64,000 nucleotides of DNA, taken from Salinarimonas soli (lineage in GTDB: Bacteria; Pseudomonadota; Alphaproteobacteria; Rhizobiales; Beijerinckiaceae). Positions 38,569-45,851 of the stretch are shown piece after piece. Both the position numbers and the translations under genes were made by a program. The DNA is taken from assembly GCF_008386575.1 (NCBI RefSeq), contig NZ_VUOA01000018.1, positions 113,699-177,698 of the forward strand. The letters are read 5' to 3'. The notes beneath the pieces are model-generated. The model was not told where the DNA came from, searched no databases, and saw only the letters and a program-made list of their open reading frames with translations. The number at the start of each line of letters is the position of its first letter. Within the stretch, counting starts at the first letter, position 1.

Positions 38569-38805
38569 ATGACGTTGTCCCCTGTCGAGGCGATCGCCGC
38601 CGCTTACGTCCAGGAGTCCGGCGGGGATCCGGAGGAGGCGCTCCGGGCGGCCATCGCCGACGCCCTGGCCGATCTCACCGAATGGGAGCGGCGGACGCGC
38701 CGGGCCGAGCGCCTGGTGTCCCGGGGCTATGCGCGGGGGCTGGTCGGGGGTGGCATCGCGGACCATGGCGAGACCGGCGGGCGCGTGTTAAAGCCCGCTC
38801 CATGA
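38569..38805 (+). CDS. Small hypothetical protein (78 aa)
   Basis: MTLSPVEAIAAAYVQESGGDPEEALRAAIADALADLTEWERRTRRAERLVSRGYARG: mostly helical, acidic then basic. No domain is recognised. Its stop overlaps the start of the phosphatase by four bases (ATGA), so it is probably coupled to it, and might bind or regulate that enzyme. Confidence 0.6.
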   Translation: MTLSPVEAIAAAYVQESGGDPEEALRAAIADALADLTEWERRTRRAERLVSRGYARGLVGGGIADHGETGGRVLKPAP

Positions 38806-39389
38806 TGCACCCTGTCTCCATCCACATGCTCACCATCTGCGGGATCGAGGAGCTGCCCGGCCATCGCGACCGGGCGGTCTCCCACGTCCTGTCGATCATC
38901 GATCCCGACTGGCCGGACCCGGAGGCCTTCACGGCCTATGACCCGCACCACCGGACGCTCCTGCGCTTCCACGACATCATCGACCCGCTGCCGGGCCAGG
39001 TGATGCCGCGGCGCGACCACGTCGAGGCGGTTCTCCAGTTCGGCGAGGATCTCGCCCGCAGCCGCGACGAGCGCACCGAAGGCCATCTTCTCGTTCATTG
39101 CCACATGGGCATCTCCCGCTCGACCGCCGCCATGACCATGCTCATGGCGCAGGCCCAGCCCGAGGAGAGCGAGGACGCCCTGTTCGCGCACCTTGCGGAG
39201 ATCCGGCCTCAGGCCTGGCCAAACTCCGTGATGATCGCTTTCGCCGACGACATGCTCGGGCGCAAGGGACGCCTCACGGAGGCCCTGCGCCGCCATTACG
39301 GCCGCCGGGTGCGCCAGGAGCCGGGCTTCGCGGAGGCCATGCGGCGCCTGGGACGGGCGCGCGAGGTCGAGATGGCGGTCGAGAGCTGA
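38802..39389 (+). CDS. Tyrosine-specific protein phosphatase
   Basis: A 195-residue dual-specificity-type phosphatase. The active-site loop is VHCHMGISRST (CX5R: Cys about residue 105, Arg about 111). An Asp in the RFHDIIDP loop (about residue 56) may serve as the general acid. The substrate is unknown. It is the second gene after a small ORF and may form a two-gene unit. Confidence 0.9.
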   Translation: MMHPVSIHMLTICGIEELPGHRDRAVSHVLSIIDPDWPDPEAFTAYDPHHRTLLRFHDIIDPLPGQVMPRRDHVEAVLQFGEDLARSRDERTEGHLLVHCHMGISRSTAAMTMLMAQAQPEESEDALFAHLAEIRPQAWPNSVMIAFADDMLGRKGRLTEALRRHYGRRVRQEPGFAEAMRRLGRAREVEMAVES

Positions 39390-39398
39390 ACGAGCCGG

Positions 39399-39692
39399 CT
39401 AGCGGGGGCGGGCGGCGCGAAGCCGCTCCAGCTCCTCGCGCGCGGTGCGCTCAAGCGCATGGCCCGGATGGCGGGCGATGAAGAGCTCATAGGCCGCCAC
39501 CGTGCCCGCGGCCCGGGCGGCATCTAGCTCCTCGCGGATGGCGACATCGCCAGGCCTTGCCGGTGCGGCGGCGGGACGGGACCCGGGGGGCGAATGGCTC
39601 ATGGCCGGACCGTCCGCGACGAGGAATGCGATGACCGCAGCCCCGAACAGGCCGGCGAGGCTCCGTCCGGGCACGGCGGTGCGGGGCGCCAT
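39399..39692 (-). CDS. Small membrane-anchored protein with helical C-terminus
   Basis: A 97-residue protein with one hydrophobic segment near the N-terminus (LAGLFGAAVIAFLVADG) and a C-terminal helical hairpin (VAAYELFIARHPGHALERTAREELERL) resembling a single TPR-like or SEL-type repeat found in periplasmic assembly proteins. It lies directly downstream of the NDUFS4-type gene on the same strand. Confidence 0.6.
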   Translation of the reverse strand: MAPRTAVPGRSLAGLFGAAVIAFLVADGPAMSHSPPGSRPAAAPARPGDVAIREELDAARAAGTVAAYELFIARHPGHALERTAREELERLRAARPR

Positions 39693-39698
39693 CGGACC

Positions 39699-40004
39699 CT
39701 AGTGGGTCCAGGGCATGGTGCGGTTGTACTTGAAGTTGTCCGCATAGGCGATCGTCTTGCGGGTCGCCTCGCGCGGCTCGTCCACCCGGAAGGGAATGCC
39801 GTTGCGCGAGCAATAGGCGATCGCCTCCTCTTTCGAATCGAAGGCGAGGCGCAGCTGCTGCTTGGTGTCGGACGTGCTCGTCCAGCCCATCAGCGGCTCC
39901 ACATGCCGCGAGCCGTCGTGATCGAAGACCAGCATCCACTGCTTGGTGCGGGCGGTGCCGGACATCGTCGCGCCCTTCGATGGCTTGAAGATGCGTGCCG
40001 TCAT
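39699..40004 (-). CDS. NADH dehydrogenase (complex I) NDUFS4-type subunit
   Basis: A 101-residue homologue of the mitochondrial complex I 18-kDa subunit (ETC complex I subunit conserved region). Diagnostic pieces are ARIFKPSKGATMSG, LMGWTSTSDTKQQLRLAFDSKEEAIAYCSRNG and the final YADNFKYNRTMPWTH. In alphaproteobacteria these genes usually stand apart from the nuo operon. It is followed by the small membrane gene and preceded by tRNA-Pro on the same strand. Confidence 0.93.
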   Translation of the reverse strand: MTARIFKPSKGATMSGTARTKQWMLVFDHDGSRHVEPLMGWTSTSDTKQQLRLAFDSKEEAIAYCSRNGIPFRVDEPREATRKTIAYADNFKYNRTMPWTH

Positions 40005-40037
40005 GCCAATCCTGCCTGTCCTGCGACATTGAACCGA

Positions 40038-40114
40038 TGGTCGGGGCGGCCGGATTCGAACCAGCGACCCTCTGCTCCCAAAGCAGATGCGCTACCAGAC
40101 TGCGCTACGCCCCG
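40038..40114 (-). tRNA. tRNA-Pro (anticodon TGG)
   Basis: A complete cloverleaf on the minus strand. The acceptor stem CGGGGCG pairs with CGCCCCG, the D-arm has GCGC..GCGC, the anticodon stem TCTGC/GCAGA encloses TTTGGGA, and the T-arm GCTGG-TTCGAAT-CCGGC is intact. The CCA end is encoded at 40038-40040. The anticodon TGG reads CCA and, by wobble, other proline codons. A promoter candidate lies just upstream. Confidence 0.97.
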
Positions 40115-40134
40115 ACGCCCCGAAAGGCCTTCGT

Positions 40135-40163
40135 GAGGTAGGGGTTTTGCCGTTCGGGCGCAA
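40135..40163 (-). promoter_or_regulatory. Possible promoter of tRNA-Pro
   Basis: Minus strand TTGCGC (40163-40158), 17 bases, TACCTC (40140-40135). This is 20 bases from the tRNA 5' end, a normal distance. Both boxes are only partly like the consensus. Confidence 0.35.
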
Positions 40164-40290
40164 GACGGATCTCCTGCGGCCGAACGGGACGGGCAGCCAG
40201 GACGGGCATCGTCGGGACCGTCGGAGAGCCACTAGGCACCGCCCTCCAGACTGCCTCGGCGCTCACCGCGCCCTGGGCGGCGCCTCGCGG

Positions 40291-40587
40291 TCAAGCTCCA
40301 GGTGCGTGCGCCTCCTGCTGACCGTGCCCGAACGTCGCGAGAACGCGCGGCTTTCGGCAAGCCAGATCGAGCAGCTCGTCGAAGCCGATCACGTCGACCT
40401 GCCGCCCGTCCCCGTCCTGGACCGTGACGAGCCAGGCGCTTAGGTCGGTGATTGGGAAGCGGAGAAGCACTTCCAGAGCAACGTCGGCCGCGCGGTCGCT
40501 CAGATCGGATTCGAGCTCGATCATGTGACCGGTTTCGTCGACGACGAGATCGGTACCATTGGTGCAGTGGAAGCGATACGCACACAT
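40291..40587 (-). CDS. DUF6894-like protein
   Basis: A 98-residue protein starting MCAYRFHCTNGTDLVVDETGHMIELESDLSDRAADVALEVLLRF. The YRFH.TNG..D..G....L...A...A pattern matches the DUF6894 family, very common in Methylobacterium and Bradyrhizobium. The C-terminal region (WLVTVQDGDGRQVDVIGFDELL) contains the usual V.V.D..G..V ending. Function unknown. Start by AGGTG four bases before the ATG. Confidence 0.72.
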   Translation of the reverse strand: MCAYRFHCTNGTDLVVDETGHMIELESDLSDRAADVALEVLLRFPITDLSAWLVTVQDGDGRQVDVIGFDELLDLACRKPRVLATFGHGQQEAHAPGA

Positions 40588-40751
40588 GAGACACCTCAGG
40601 CCAGCCCCCGACGTGTCTTCGACTTCTTGGCGTCTACGAAGTTCCGAGCATTCCGGCTCGTCAAATCTTTCCGGGGCAAAGCTCCCCGCTATCCTCGTTT
40701 TCCACAGGAGCGGCCGGTGTCGCAGACCCACGCCGCCCCGGAACGACGAAA

Positions 40752-40781
40752 GCCCCGCCACCCGGGCAGGGGTGGCGGGGC
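40752..40781 (-). terminator. GC hairpin, possible minus-strand terminator
   Basis: A 12-bp perfect stem (GCCCCGCCACCC / GGGTGGCGGGGC) with a six-base loop. On the minus strand it is followed by TTTCGTCGTT, which is a modest U-tract. No known minus-strand gene lies upstream of it. Confidence 0.45.
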
Positions 40782-40873
40782 CTGTGGGGTGCCGAGCCAG
40801 GAATGGACGGCCGGTCCGGCAAAGCGGATCGTGCGGTCGCGGGGTTAATGAAAGGTTCTCTCCAACGAGAAAA

Positions 40874-40899
40874 GCCCCGCCGGCGCGAGCCAGCGGGGC
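40874..40899 (-). terminator. GC hairpin with T-tract, possible minus-strand terminator
   Basis: A 7-bp stem (GCCCCGC / GCGGGGC) with a twelve-base loop, followed on the minus strand by TTTTCTCGTT. It shares GCGGGGCTTT with the hairpin 100 bases away. Confidence 0.45.
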
Positions 40900-41352
40900 G
40901 AGGTGGGTACCGGATGAGATCGGTACGCCGAGACCGTAGCCGCGTGTTCGGCCGGGCTCATCCACCGAATGGTGGAGATCGTCGCTTCTCCCCTCCCGGC
41001 TTGTGGCGCGCCTCGAGCCTTTTCGTCCGCCCGCGCAGGTCCTCGCCCTCGTCCTCGATCTCTTTCGGCCGGTTCAGGCTGGCGTGCTGCCGGGCACGAA
41101 ACCCGCCACCTGCCGGGGCAGCACGACCGCGACGTGGCGCACGAGGGCTGCTGCGACGGCGGGCCGATCCCATGGTTGCGCGGCGTGGGGACCACGCCCG
41201 CCGGGGCACCGCCCTGGCGCCAGCGAGGCGCATCGAGGATCGCCGGGTATGAAAAGCCCCCGAAGCGGGTCTCGGAAGGCTGGGGAGCGTCAGTCCGCGC
41301 CCTGGCGGATGTCACGCTGGCGTGCTTTATGGCGGTCCGAAGGACTCCCGCC

Positions 41353-41601
41353 ATGATGAAGACCATCTACGTCGTGCAGCTCTTCGAGCTGCGCCGGAAA
41401 CGTCTCGTGCCCACGACGAAGGTCGAGGCCCGGGACGAGAACAACGCCCGCATGAGGGCCGAGCGCCAGATTGGCTCGAAGCCTGGCGCCGTCGTGCTCG
41501 CGATCACGCTCGACACCGAGACGGGCGAGGTCGAGACGACGAAGCTCGTCGCGCGATACGGCGAGACCCCCGACGACCTCGATCAGATGCTCGGAGGATA
41601 G
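41353..41601 (+). CDS. Small hypothetical protein (82 aa)
   Basis: MMKTIYVVQLFELRRKRLVPTTKVEARDENNARMRAERQIGSKPGAVVLAITLDTETGEVETTKLVARYGE: a short alpha/beta protein, two strands around a helix, with a C-terminal acidic tail. AAGGA precedes the ATGATG start. It is not recognised. Sequence balance and predicted structure suggest it is real. Confidence 0.65.
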   Translation: MMKTIYVVQLFELRRKRLVPTTKVEARDENNARMRAERQIGSKPGAVVLAITLDTETGEVETTKLVARYGETPDDLDQMLGG

Positions 41602-41743
41602 ATTGCCCCCGCGGCGATGCGTGGCCGCGCCTCAGGTCGGCGGTGATCGCGCCGGCCCGTCGATCAGGCGTTTCGAAAAGCCGAATGGATCGGTGCGGCC
41701 GCGATGGCCGTTGCCTCCCAGGACGTGTCAGGAGAACCCACCC

Positions 41744-42025
41744 ATGACCCGCATGCTCATCCTGCTCCCAGCCCTGGCGATTCTCGCCGCCCCGGCCGCG
41801 ATCTCGGACGCCGCGGCGGAGGGCATCTCCCGCAGCGAGGCCCGGGCGATCTCGCGAGGCGAGGTCCGTCGCTCCAACGACAGCGAGCGCGCCCTTCGAC
41901 GGCTCGGGGCCACACCGGGAGCGCAGTCCCAGCCCGTGATCACGGCACCTTCGCAAACCGGGTCGTCCAACGGTGGCGGCGGCTACCGCGCCGGCAGCGG
42001 AACGATGGTCGTGCCGAACCGGTGA
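41744..42025 (+). CDS. Small secreted protein (93 aa), unknown
   Basis: A signal peptide (MTRMLILLPALAILAAPAAISDAAA) is followed by an acidic/basic mixed helix (SRSEARAISRGEVRRSNDSERALRRLG) and a Gly/Ser-rich end. AGGAGA lies eight bases before the ATG. No domain was recognised. Confidence 0.62.
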   Translation: MTRMLILLPALAILAAPAAISDAAAEGISRSEARAISRGEVRRSNDSERALRRLGATPGAQSQPVITAPSQTGSSNGGGGYRAGSGTMVVPNR

Positions 42026-42450
42026 GAGCCGGCCGACATCGCCTTAACCTCGAGCGGCTCCGCCGGTGGGCTTCAGCACCGTAAGACCGTGGATCAGGCA
42101 ACGCGTCGGCAGCGTTCGACGCAGGTTCGATCCGCGCATTCTGGCATGCTACCCGGTCGCCGTTGCGGGCTTCGCCTCGGTCGAGATCCTGCTCATGCCA
42201 GCTACATCCAATGCGAAGAGGCGGCGGCGGAACCAGCGCAAAAAGGGGCGATGCCACGTCCGTCGTGGGTCCGCCGAGATCGGATCAGGCCCATGCGGGC
42301 CGGCAACATGCCCGCCTGGAACCGGACAGCTGGGACGACGTCACCCACCTCGACACCTGGAAGGGCCTGTAGCCCGGCCCCGGCGGGGGAGGCTCCTGCT
42401 CGCTTGTCGCGCACGTCACCGCGCCAGACCGACCGCGCATGAGATGAGCC
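42026..42450. other. Intergenic region without a clear gene
   Basis: These 425 bases hold no convincing coding sequence. A GGAAC-N16-CGTC motif (42318-42342) is one base off the EcfG promoter consensus and lies about 110 bases before the next gene. Confidence 0.4.
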
Positions 42451-42819
42451 ATGCCTGAACCCACAGCCGGATCCTGGGAGTTCGGCGCGATTCGCGAGGG
42501 CGAGTGGGTGCGGATCGAGGTCACCGCGACGACCACGAGCGGAGAGCCGGTCACGATCCTGTTCCACGTGTCGCCCGACGAGGCGCTTGCCATCGCGCAG
42601 GTCACGGCGGATGCGGGCGGTGGAGCGATCGACCCGCAGGCAGCCGCGCCCAGGGAGGCTCGGCCTTCGGCCGCGCCCTCGACGGCGCCGACGAGGGCCT
42701 CTGCCCGCGCGCAAGGTTTTACGGGCGACGCATGCACCGTCTGCGGCTCGTTCACCCTTGTGCGAACCGGGACATGCGTGACGTGCCAGTCGTGCGGCAA
42801 CAATGCGGGGTGCGGGTGA
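42451..42819 (+). CDS. Small protein with NrdJ-type C-terminal zinc ribbon
   Basis: A 122-residue protein in two parts. The N-terminal half (SWEFGAIREGEWVRIEVTATTTSGEPVTILFHVSPDEALAIAQ) is a compact beta-sheet domain, then a Pro/Ala-rich linker. The end, CTVCGSFTLVRTGTCVTCQSCG, matches the C-terminal four-cysteine ribbon of class II (B12-dependent) ribonucleotide reductase NrdJ, which has C..CG.FTLVRNGTC..C..CG. Here it is separate from any reductase. A zinc-binding or redox-relay role is inferred only from this match. Confidence 0.72.
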   Translation: MPEPTAGSWEFGAIREGEWVRIEVTATTTSGEPVTILFHVSPDEALAIAQVTADAGGGAIDPQAAAPREARPSAAPSTAPTRASARAQGFTGDACTVCGSFTLVRTGTCVTCQSCGNNAGCG

Positions 42820-43112
42820 CGGGTGAACGCCGGTTCGCGGGTCCCCTCTGTACTCAGCATGGACGAGGCGGCGGCCGTGCTCGGCATCAGTGCGGCAATG
42901 AAGCCGGAACGTTCCGGGGGCCACCAGTTACAGAGGCCTGAGCCCTGTCCCAAGGCAGATGCGCGGCCTGGGTGCGCTGCGGCCGGACGCCCCGGAAGCT
43001 TCCTGGGACGCAGCGCTCTCGGCGCTGCGATGCAAGCCCGATCCGGCATCGCGCCAGCGTCCGGGAGAGGGCGCGCCTTCTCCCGGACCTACCGACCGAA
43101 ATCCGGTTCCGT
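42820..43112. other. Intergenic region with a 14-bp palindrome
   Basis: CCGGAACGTTCCGG (42904-42917) is a perfect palindrome. No gene is evident in this 293-base gap; the flanking genes converge, so the palindrome is not placed as an ordinary operator. Confidence 0.4.
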
Positions 43113-43682
43113 CTACTTCGGCATCAGGTTCCGGGCCTCGGTGACCGCGCTCGTGCAGCCCCGGTCGCCCGCGGCGTTGAGGTCGACGGCACGCTGGAGC
43201 GCCGTCTTGGCTTGGGACGACTTGTCGGCGGCCGCAGCCTCGGGCGAGGCCGTGCCGCGCGAGGCCTGAACCGCGGTGGTGGGAAGCCCCTCCGACTGCC
43301 GCCGAACGTCCTCGGCCGAGGTGGCGATCGAGCCGCTGGCGATCCCGCCGCCCGTGCCCGTTCCGGTCGCGGCCGTCGCCGGCCCCGCGACGCCGCCCAC
43401 CGTTCCCGGCGAGCCGCCGGCAGTGCGGGAGGCCCCACCCGGCTGGGCGCGGTCCGTGGAGCTTGTGGCGCCGGGCTCCGCGGCACCCTGCCCGACCTGG
43501 GCGGGAGCGGGCGTCTGCCCGCGATCGGGCTCGGACACAGGCGCTCCGAGGCCGACCTGGCTGCCGAGCTGGCGTTTGAGGACCGCGATATCGTCGTCGC
43601 AGGGTCCGGCGAGGACCGCGACCGGCGCGAGGCCGAGTGCGGCGAAGGCGAGTGCGGCGCAGCCCAGTTTCCTTGGCGTCAT
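43113..43682 (-). CDS. Secreted low-complexity protein (189 aa), unknown
   Basis: A signal peptide (MTPRKLGCAALAFAALGLAPVAVLA) leads to GPCDDDIAVLKRQLGSQ, a low-complexity Gly/Ala/Thr/Pro middle, and a C-terminal helical part with KTALQRAVDLNAAGDRGCTSAVTEARNLM. The two ordered ends and a loose middle suggest an exported linker-like protein with possible disulphide between the outer cysteines. GGGAGAG lies before the start. Confidence 0.65.
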   Translation of the reverse strand: MTPRKLGCAALAFAALGLAPVAVLAGPCDDDIAVLKRQLGSQVGLGAPVSEPDRGQTPAPAQVGQGAAEPGATSSTDRAQPGGASRTAGGSPGTVGGVAGPATAATGTGTGGGIASGSIATSAEDVRRQSEGLPTTAVQASRGTASPEAAAADKSSQAKTALQRAVDLNAAGDRGCTSAVTEARNLMPK

Positions 43683-43874
43683 CTTATCTCTCCCTGTCAA
43701 CGGCGTTGACGTGGAGCTAACGCGCGAGCCGCGGAAAGAGGCATGCTCACCGACGAAGCCCACCTCACGCCATGAGACAATCCGTCCGGCGTCCTGAGCT
43801 CTGCCCGGGAAACGTTGCGCACGGGATCGGCGTTGAAGCGGATCATTCCACGGCACGGATCCGGCGAGACCACC

Positions 43875-44165
43875 ATGAAGGCCCTCATTCCCCTGGCGCT
43901 TCTCGCCAGCATCGGCACCGCTGCGGCGCAGCCCCGGCTGTCGACCACTGAAATCCCGTGCGGCCAAGCCCGTGCTCTGGTTGGCAGGCAAGGCGCCATC
44001 GTCCTTGGGACGGGCGGCCCGACCTACGATCGGTTCGTGCGCGACCAGGGTTTCTGCGAGCGCGACGAGACGATCCGGCAAGCCTTCGTGCCGGCGCTCG
44101 ACACCCCGCAATGTCCCGTCGGCTACCGCTGCATCCAGCCCGAGCGGCGACGCTTCCTGGACTGA
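43875..44165 (+). CDS. Small secreted cysteine-containing protein (96 aa)
   Basis: A signal peptide (MKALIPLALLASIGTAAA) is followed by CGQARALVGRQGAIVLGTGGPTYDRFVRDQGFCERDE..AFVPALDTPQCPVGYRC. Four cysteines probably form two disulphides. The pattern CGQAR.LV...GA.VLGTGG.TYDRFV is shared by a Hyphomicrobiales family of unknown function. Confidence 0.75.
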   Translation: MKALIPLALLASIGTAAAQPRLSTTEIPCGQARALVGRQGAIVLGTGGPTYDRFVRDQGFCERDETIRQAFVPALDTPQCPVGYRCIQPERRRFLD

Positions 44166-44301
44166 CGCGCGAGCTGTCGATCCTGCGCGAGGGATGGTGG
44201 AGAGGCACGGCGTCCAAAGCCGCAGGGAGGGGCGCCATAATTTCGCCCCAGCCGAGCGGTTCGGAGGCGCGCGGCGCCATTGCCGTTCAACACGGAATCC
44301 C

Positions 44302-44796
44302 ATGTTTCGCATCCCCCTCGCGGCCGCGCTGCTCGCGGTCGCCCTCAGCGGCTGCGGCAGCATCCTGCCTGCCAGCATCTCGTCCGCACCCGCCACCGGA
44401 CCCGTCACCACGGACGTCGACGGAGGCCAGGCGGCGGCGCGGGCCGTGACGGCCTACCGGCAGTCTCGCGGCTTGTCGGCTGTTCGCATCGACCCGACGC
44501 TCACGCAGGTGGCGGAGCACCAGGCTGCGGTGATGGCCCGCACCGGCACGTTCTCGCACGAGGTCGGCGGGGCGCTCCCCACCCGGCTGCGGCAGTTCTC
44601 CGTGCGCCACCGGACGGCGGCTGAGAACCTCAGCGCCGGGGCCGTGAACGTGGATGAGGTAATGCGCCGCTGGCAGGCCTCGCCCGGCCACAACGCTAAC
44701 CTGCTGATGCCCGAAGCGACGCGGATCGGGTTCGCCCAGGCGAGCACGACGAACGGCCGTTTCAAGCGCTACTGGGTGATGGTGCTCGCCGACTGA
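44302..44796 (+). CDS. CAP-domain (SCP/PR-1) lipoprotein
   Basis: A 164-residue protein with a lipobox (ALSGC, Cys about residue 19) and a bacterial CAP domain. The domain core has LTQVAEHQAAVMARTGTFSHEVG (the metal/active-site His), AAENLSAGAVNVDEVMRRWQASPGHNANLLMPEATRIG (second His) and ending YWVMVLAD. CAP proteins are exported, but their activity is mostly unknown. Convergent with the kinase gene. Confidence 0.88.
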   Translation: MFRIPLAAALLAVALSGCGSILPASISSAPATGPVTTDVDGGQAAARAVTAYRQSRGLSAVRIDPTLTQVAEHQAAVMARTGTFSHEVGGALPTRLRQFSVRHRTAAENLSAGAVNVDEVMRRWQASPGHNANLLMPEATRIGFAQASTTNGRFKRYWVMVLAD

Positions 44797-44804
44797 GGCC
44801 GGCG

Positions 44805-45851
44805 TCAGTACCGCGGCACGAGGCGCGACTCGGCGAGCGGCGCGTCCATCCGAAAGGTGAGGCCCTCGGGCGCGTAGTCGATCACGATGTCGGCGCTGCA
44901 CTGCTGGGCGAGCACGCGCTGGAGAAGGACCGACCCGAAGCCCTTGTGCGTGGGCTTCGCGACGGAGGGCCCGCCGCGCTCGCTCCAGGACAGACTGAGG
45001 CGCTGCCCGTCCTCGGCTGGGCGCAAGGTCCAGGCGACCTCGACCCGGCCCGTGGGCACGGAGAGCGCCCCGTACTTCGAGGCGTTGGTGGTCAGCTCGT
45101 GAATGGCCATGCCCGTCGGCACGGCGATGTCGGCCGACAGCTCGACCGGCGGGCCGTCGAGCAGGATGCGGGACGAGGTCCCGTCGTCATAGGGGCCGAG
45201 CTCGTTCGTGAGCATCTGGCGCAGCTGCGCGGTCTGCCAGTAGTCCTCAGTCAGCAGGTTGTGGGTCTTGGCGAGCGAGACCAGCCGGTCCGAGAAGGAT
45301 TGGTAGAACTCGCTCTTCGACTGGGTCGACCGCGCCGTCGCGCCGAGGAGCCCTTGCACCGTCGCGAGCGTGTTCTTGACCCGGTGATGCAGCTCGCGGA
45401 TCAGCAGAGACTGGCGCTCGTGCGTGCGCTGCCGCTCGGCCAGATGCGCCTCCACCTCTCGCTGGCGCCGCCTGGCCCGCAGGGCCGAGCGCACCGCGTT
45501 CGCCAGCACGGCCGGGTGGAAGGGCCGCTCCAGCACCGTGACGTTCCCCAGGAGCCCCGGCAGGCGCGGATCGGGCGTGGTGCCGCGCAGGGTCAGCAGC
45601 ACGAAGGGAAAATCGGACCAGGCCGGCTGCCCGGCGACCCAACCCGCGAGCGCGCGCCGATCGGCCCGCAGCAACGCCTCCTCGGTGAGGATCGCGCAGG
45701 CCGCGTCGTCGAGACCCGCCACGAGAGTCTCGAGGCTGGGGGAGGCGACGCTCGGGATTCCGGCATCGGTCAGAATCAGGGATGCGACAGACCCGTCCCG
45801 GCCATCCGGAGCCAGGATCAGAACATACGCTTCGTCACTCGCCTTCAGCAC
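44805..45851 (-). CDS. HWE-family sensor histidine kinase with pseudo-receiver domain
   Basis: A 348-residue soluble kinase. The first roughly 120 residues resemble a receiver domain but lack the phospho-acceptor Asp (CAILTEEALL in its place). The kinase core has the H-box IRELHHRVKNTLATVQGLL, the N-box HELTTNASKYGALS and the HWE-type WSERGGP. HWE kinases are common inputs to PhyR. The GTG at 45851 is chosen for its GGGAGGTGG site; an ATG at 45893 has none. It overlaps the end of the KaiC-like gene, so the two are coupled. Confidence 0.88.
   Translation of the reverse strand: MLKASDEAYVLILAPDGRDGSVASLILTDAGIPSVASPSLETLVAGLDDAACAILTEEALLRADRRALAGWVAGQPAWSDFPFVLLTLRGTTPDPRLPGLLGNVTVLERPFHPAVLANAVRSALRARRRQREVEAHLAERQRTHERQSLLIRELHHRVKNTLATVQGLLGATARSTQSKSEFYQSFSDRLVSLAKTHNLLTEDYWQTAQLRQMLTNELGPYDDGTSSRILLDGPPVELSADIAVPTGMAIHELTTNASKYGALSVPTGRVEVAWTLRPAEDGQRLSLSWSERGGPSVAKPTHKGFGSVLLQRVLAQQCSADIVIDYAPEGLTFRMDAPLAESRLVPRY

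Larger units (their letters stand above)
40588..41352. other. Gene-poor stretch with two hairpins
   Basis: No convincing coding region is seen in these 765 bases; the open frames here are arginine-rich and look like GC-rich noise. Two GC hairpins (40752-40781 and 40874-40899) are the only structure noted. A small RNA cannot be excluded. Confidence 0.45.

Noticed and set aside
40845-41366. 173-codon minus-strand frame in the gene-poor stretch
   Set aside because: No domain, poor composition, no ribosome site, and it overlaps a better plus-strand gene.
42163-42372. 69-codon frame ending DSWDDVTHLDTWKG
   Set aside because: The end looks protein-like, but the beginning is arginine/serine-rich with no ribosome site; not enough support for a gene.
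42906-42930. GGAAC followed by AGTT as a possible EcfG promoter
   Set aside because: Spacer and -10 box do not match, and no gene follows on that strand.
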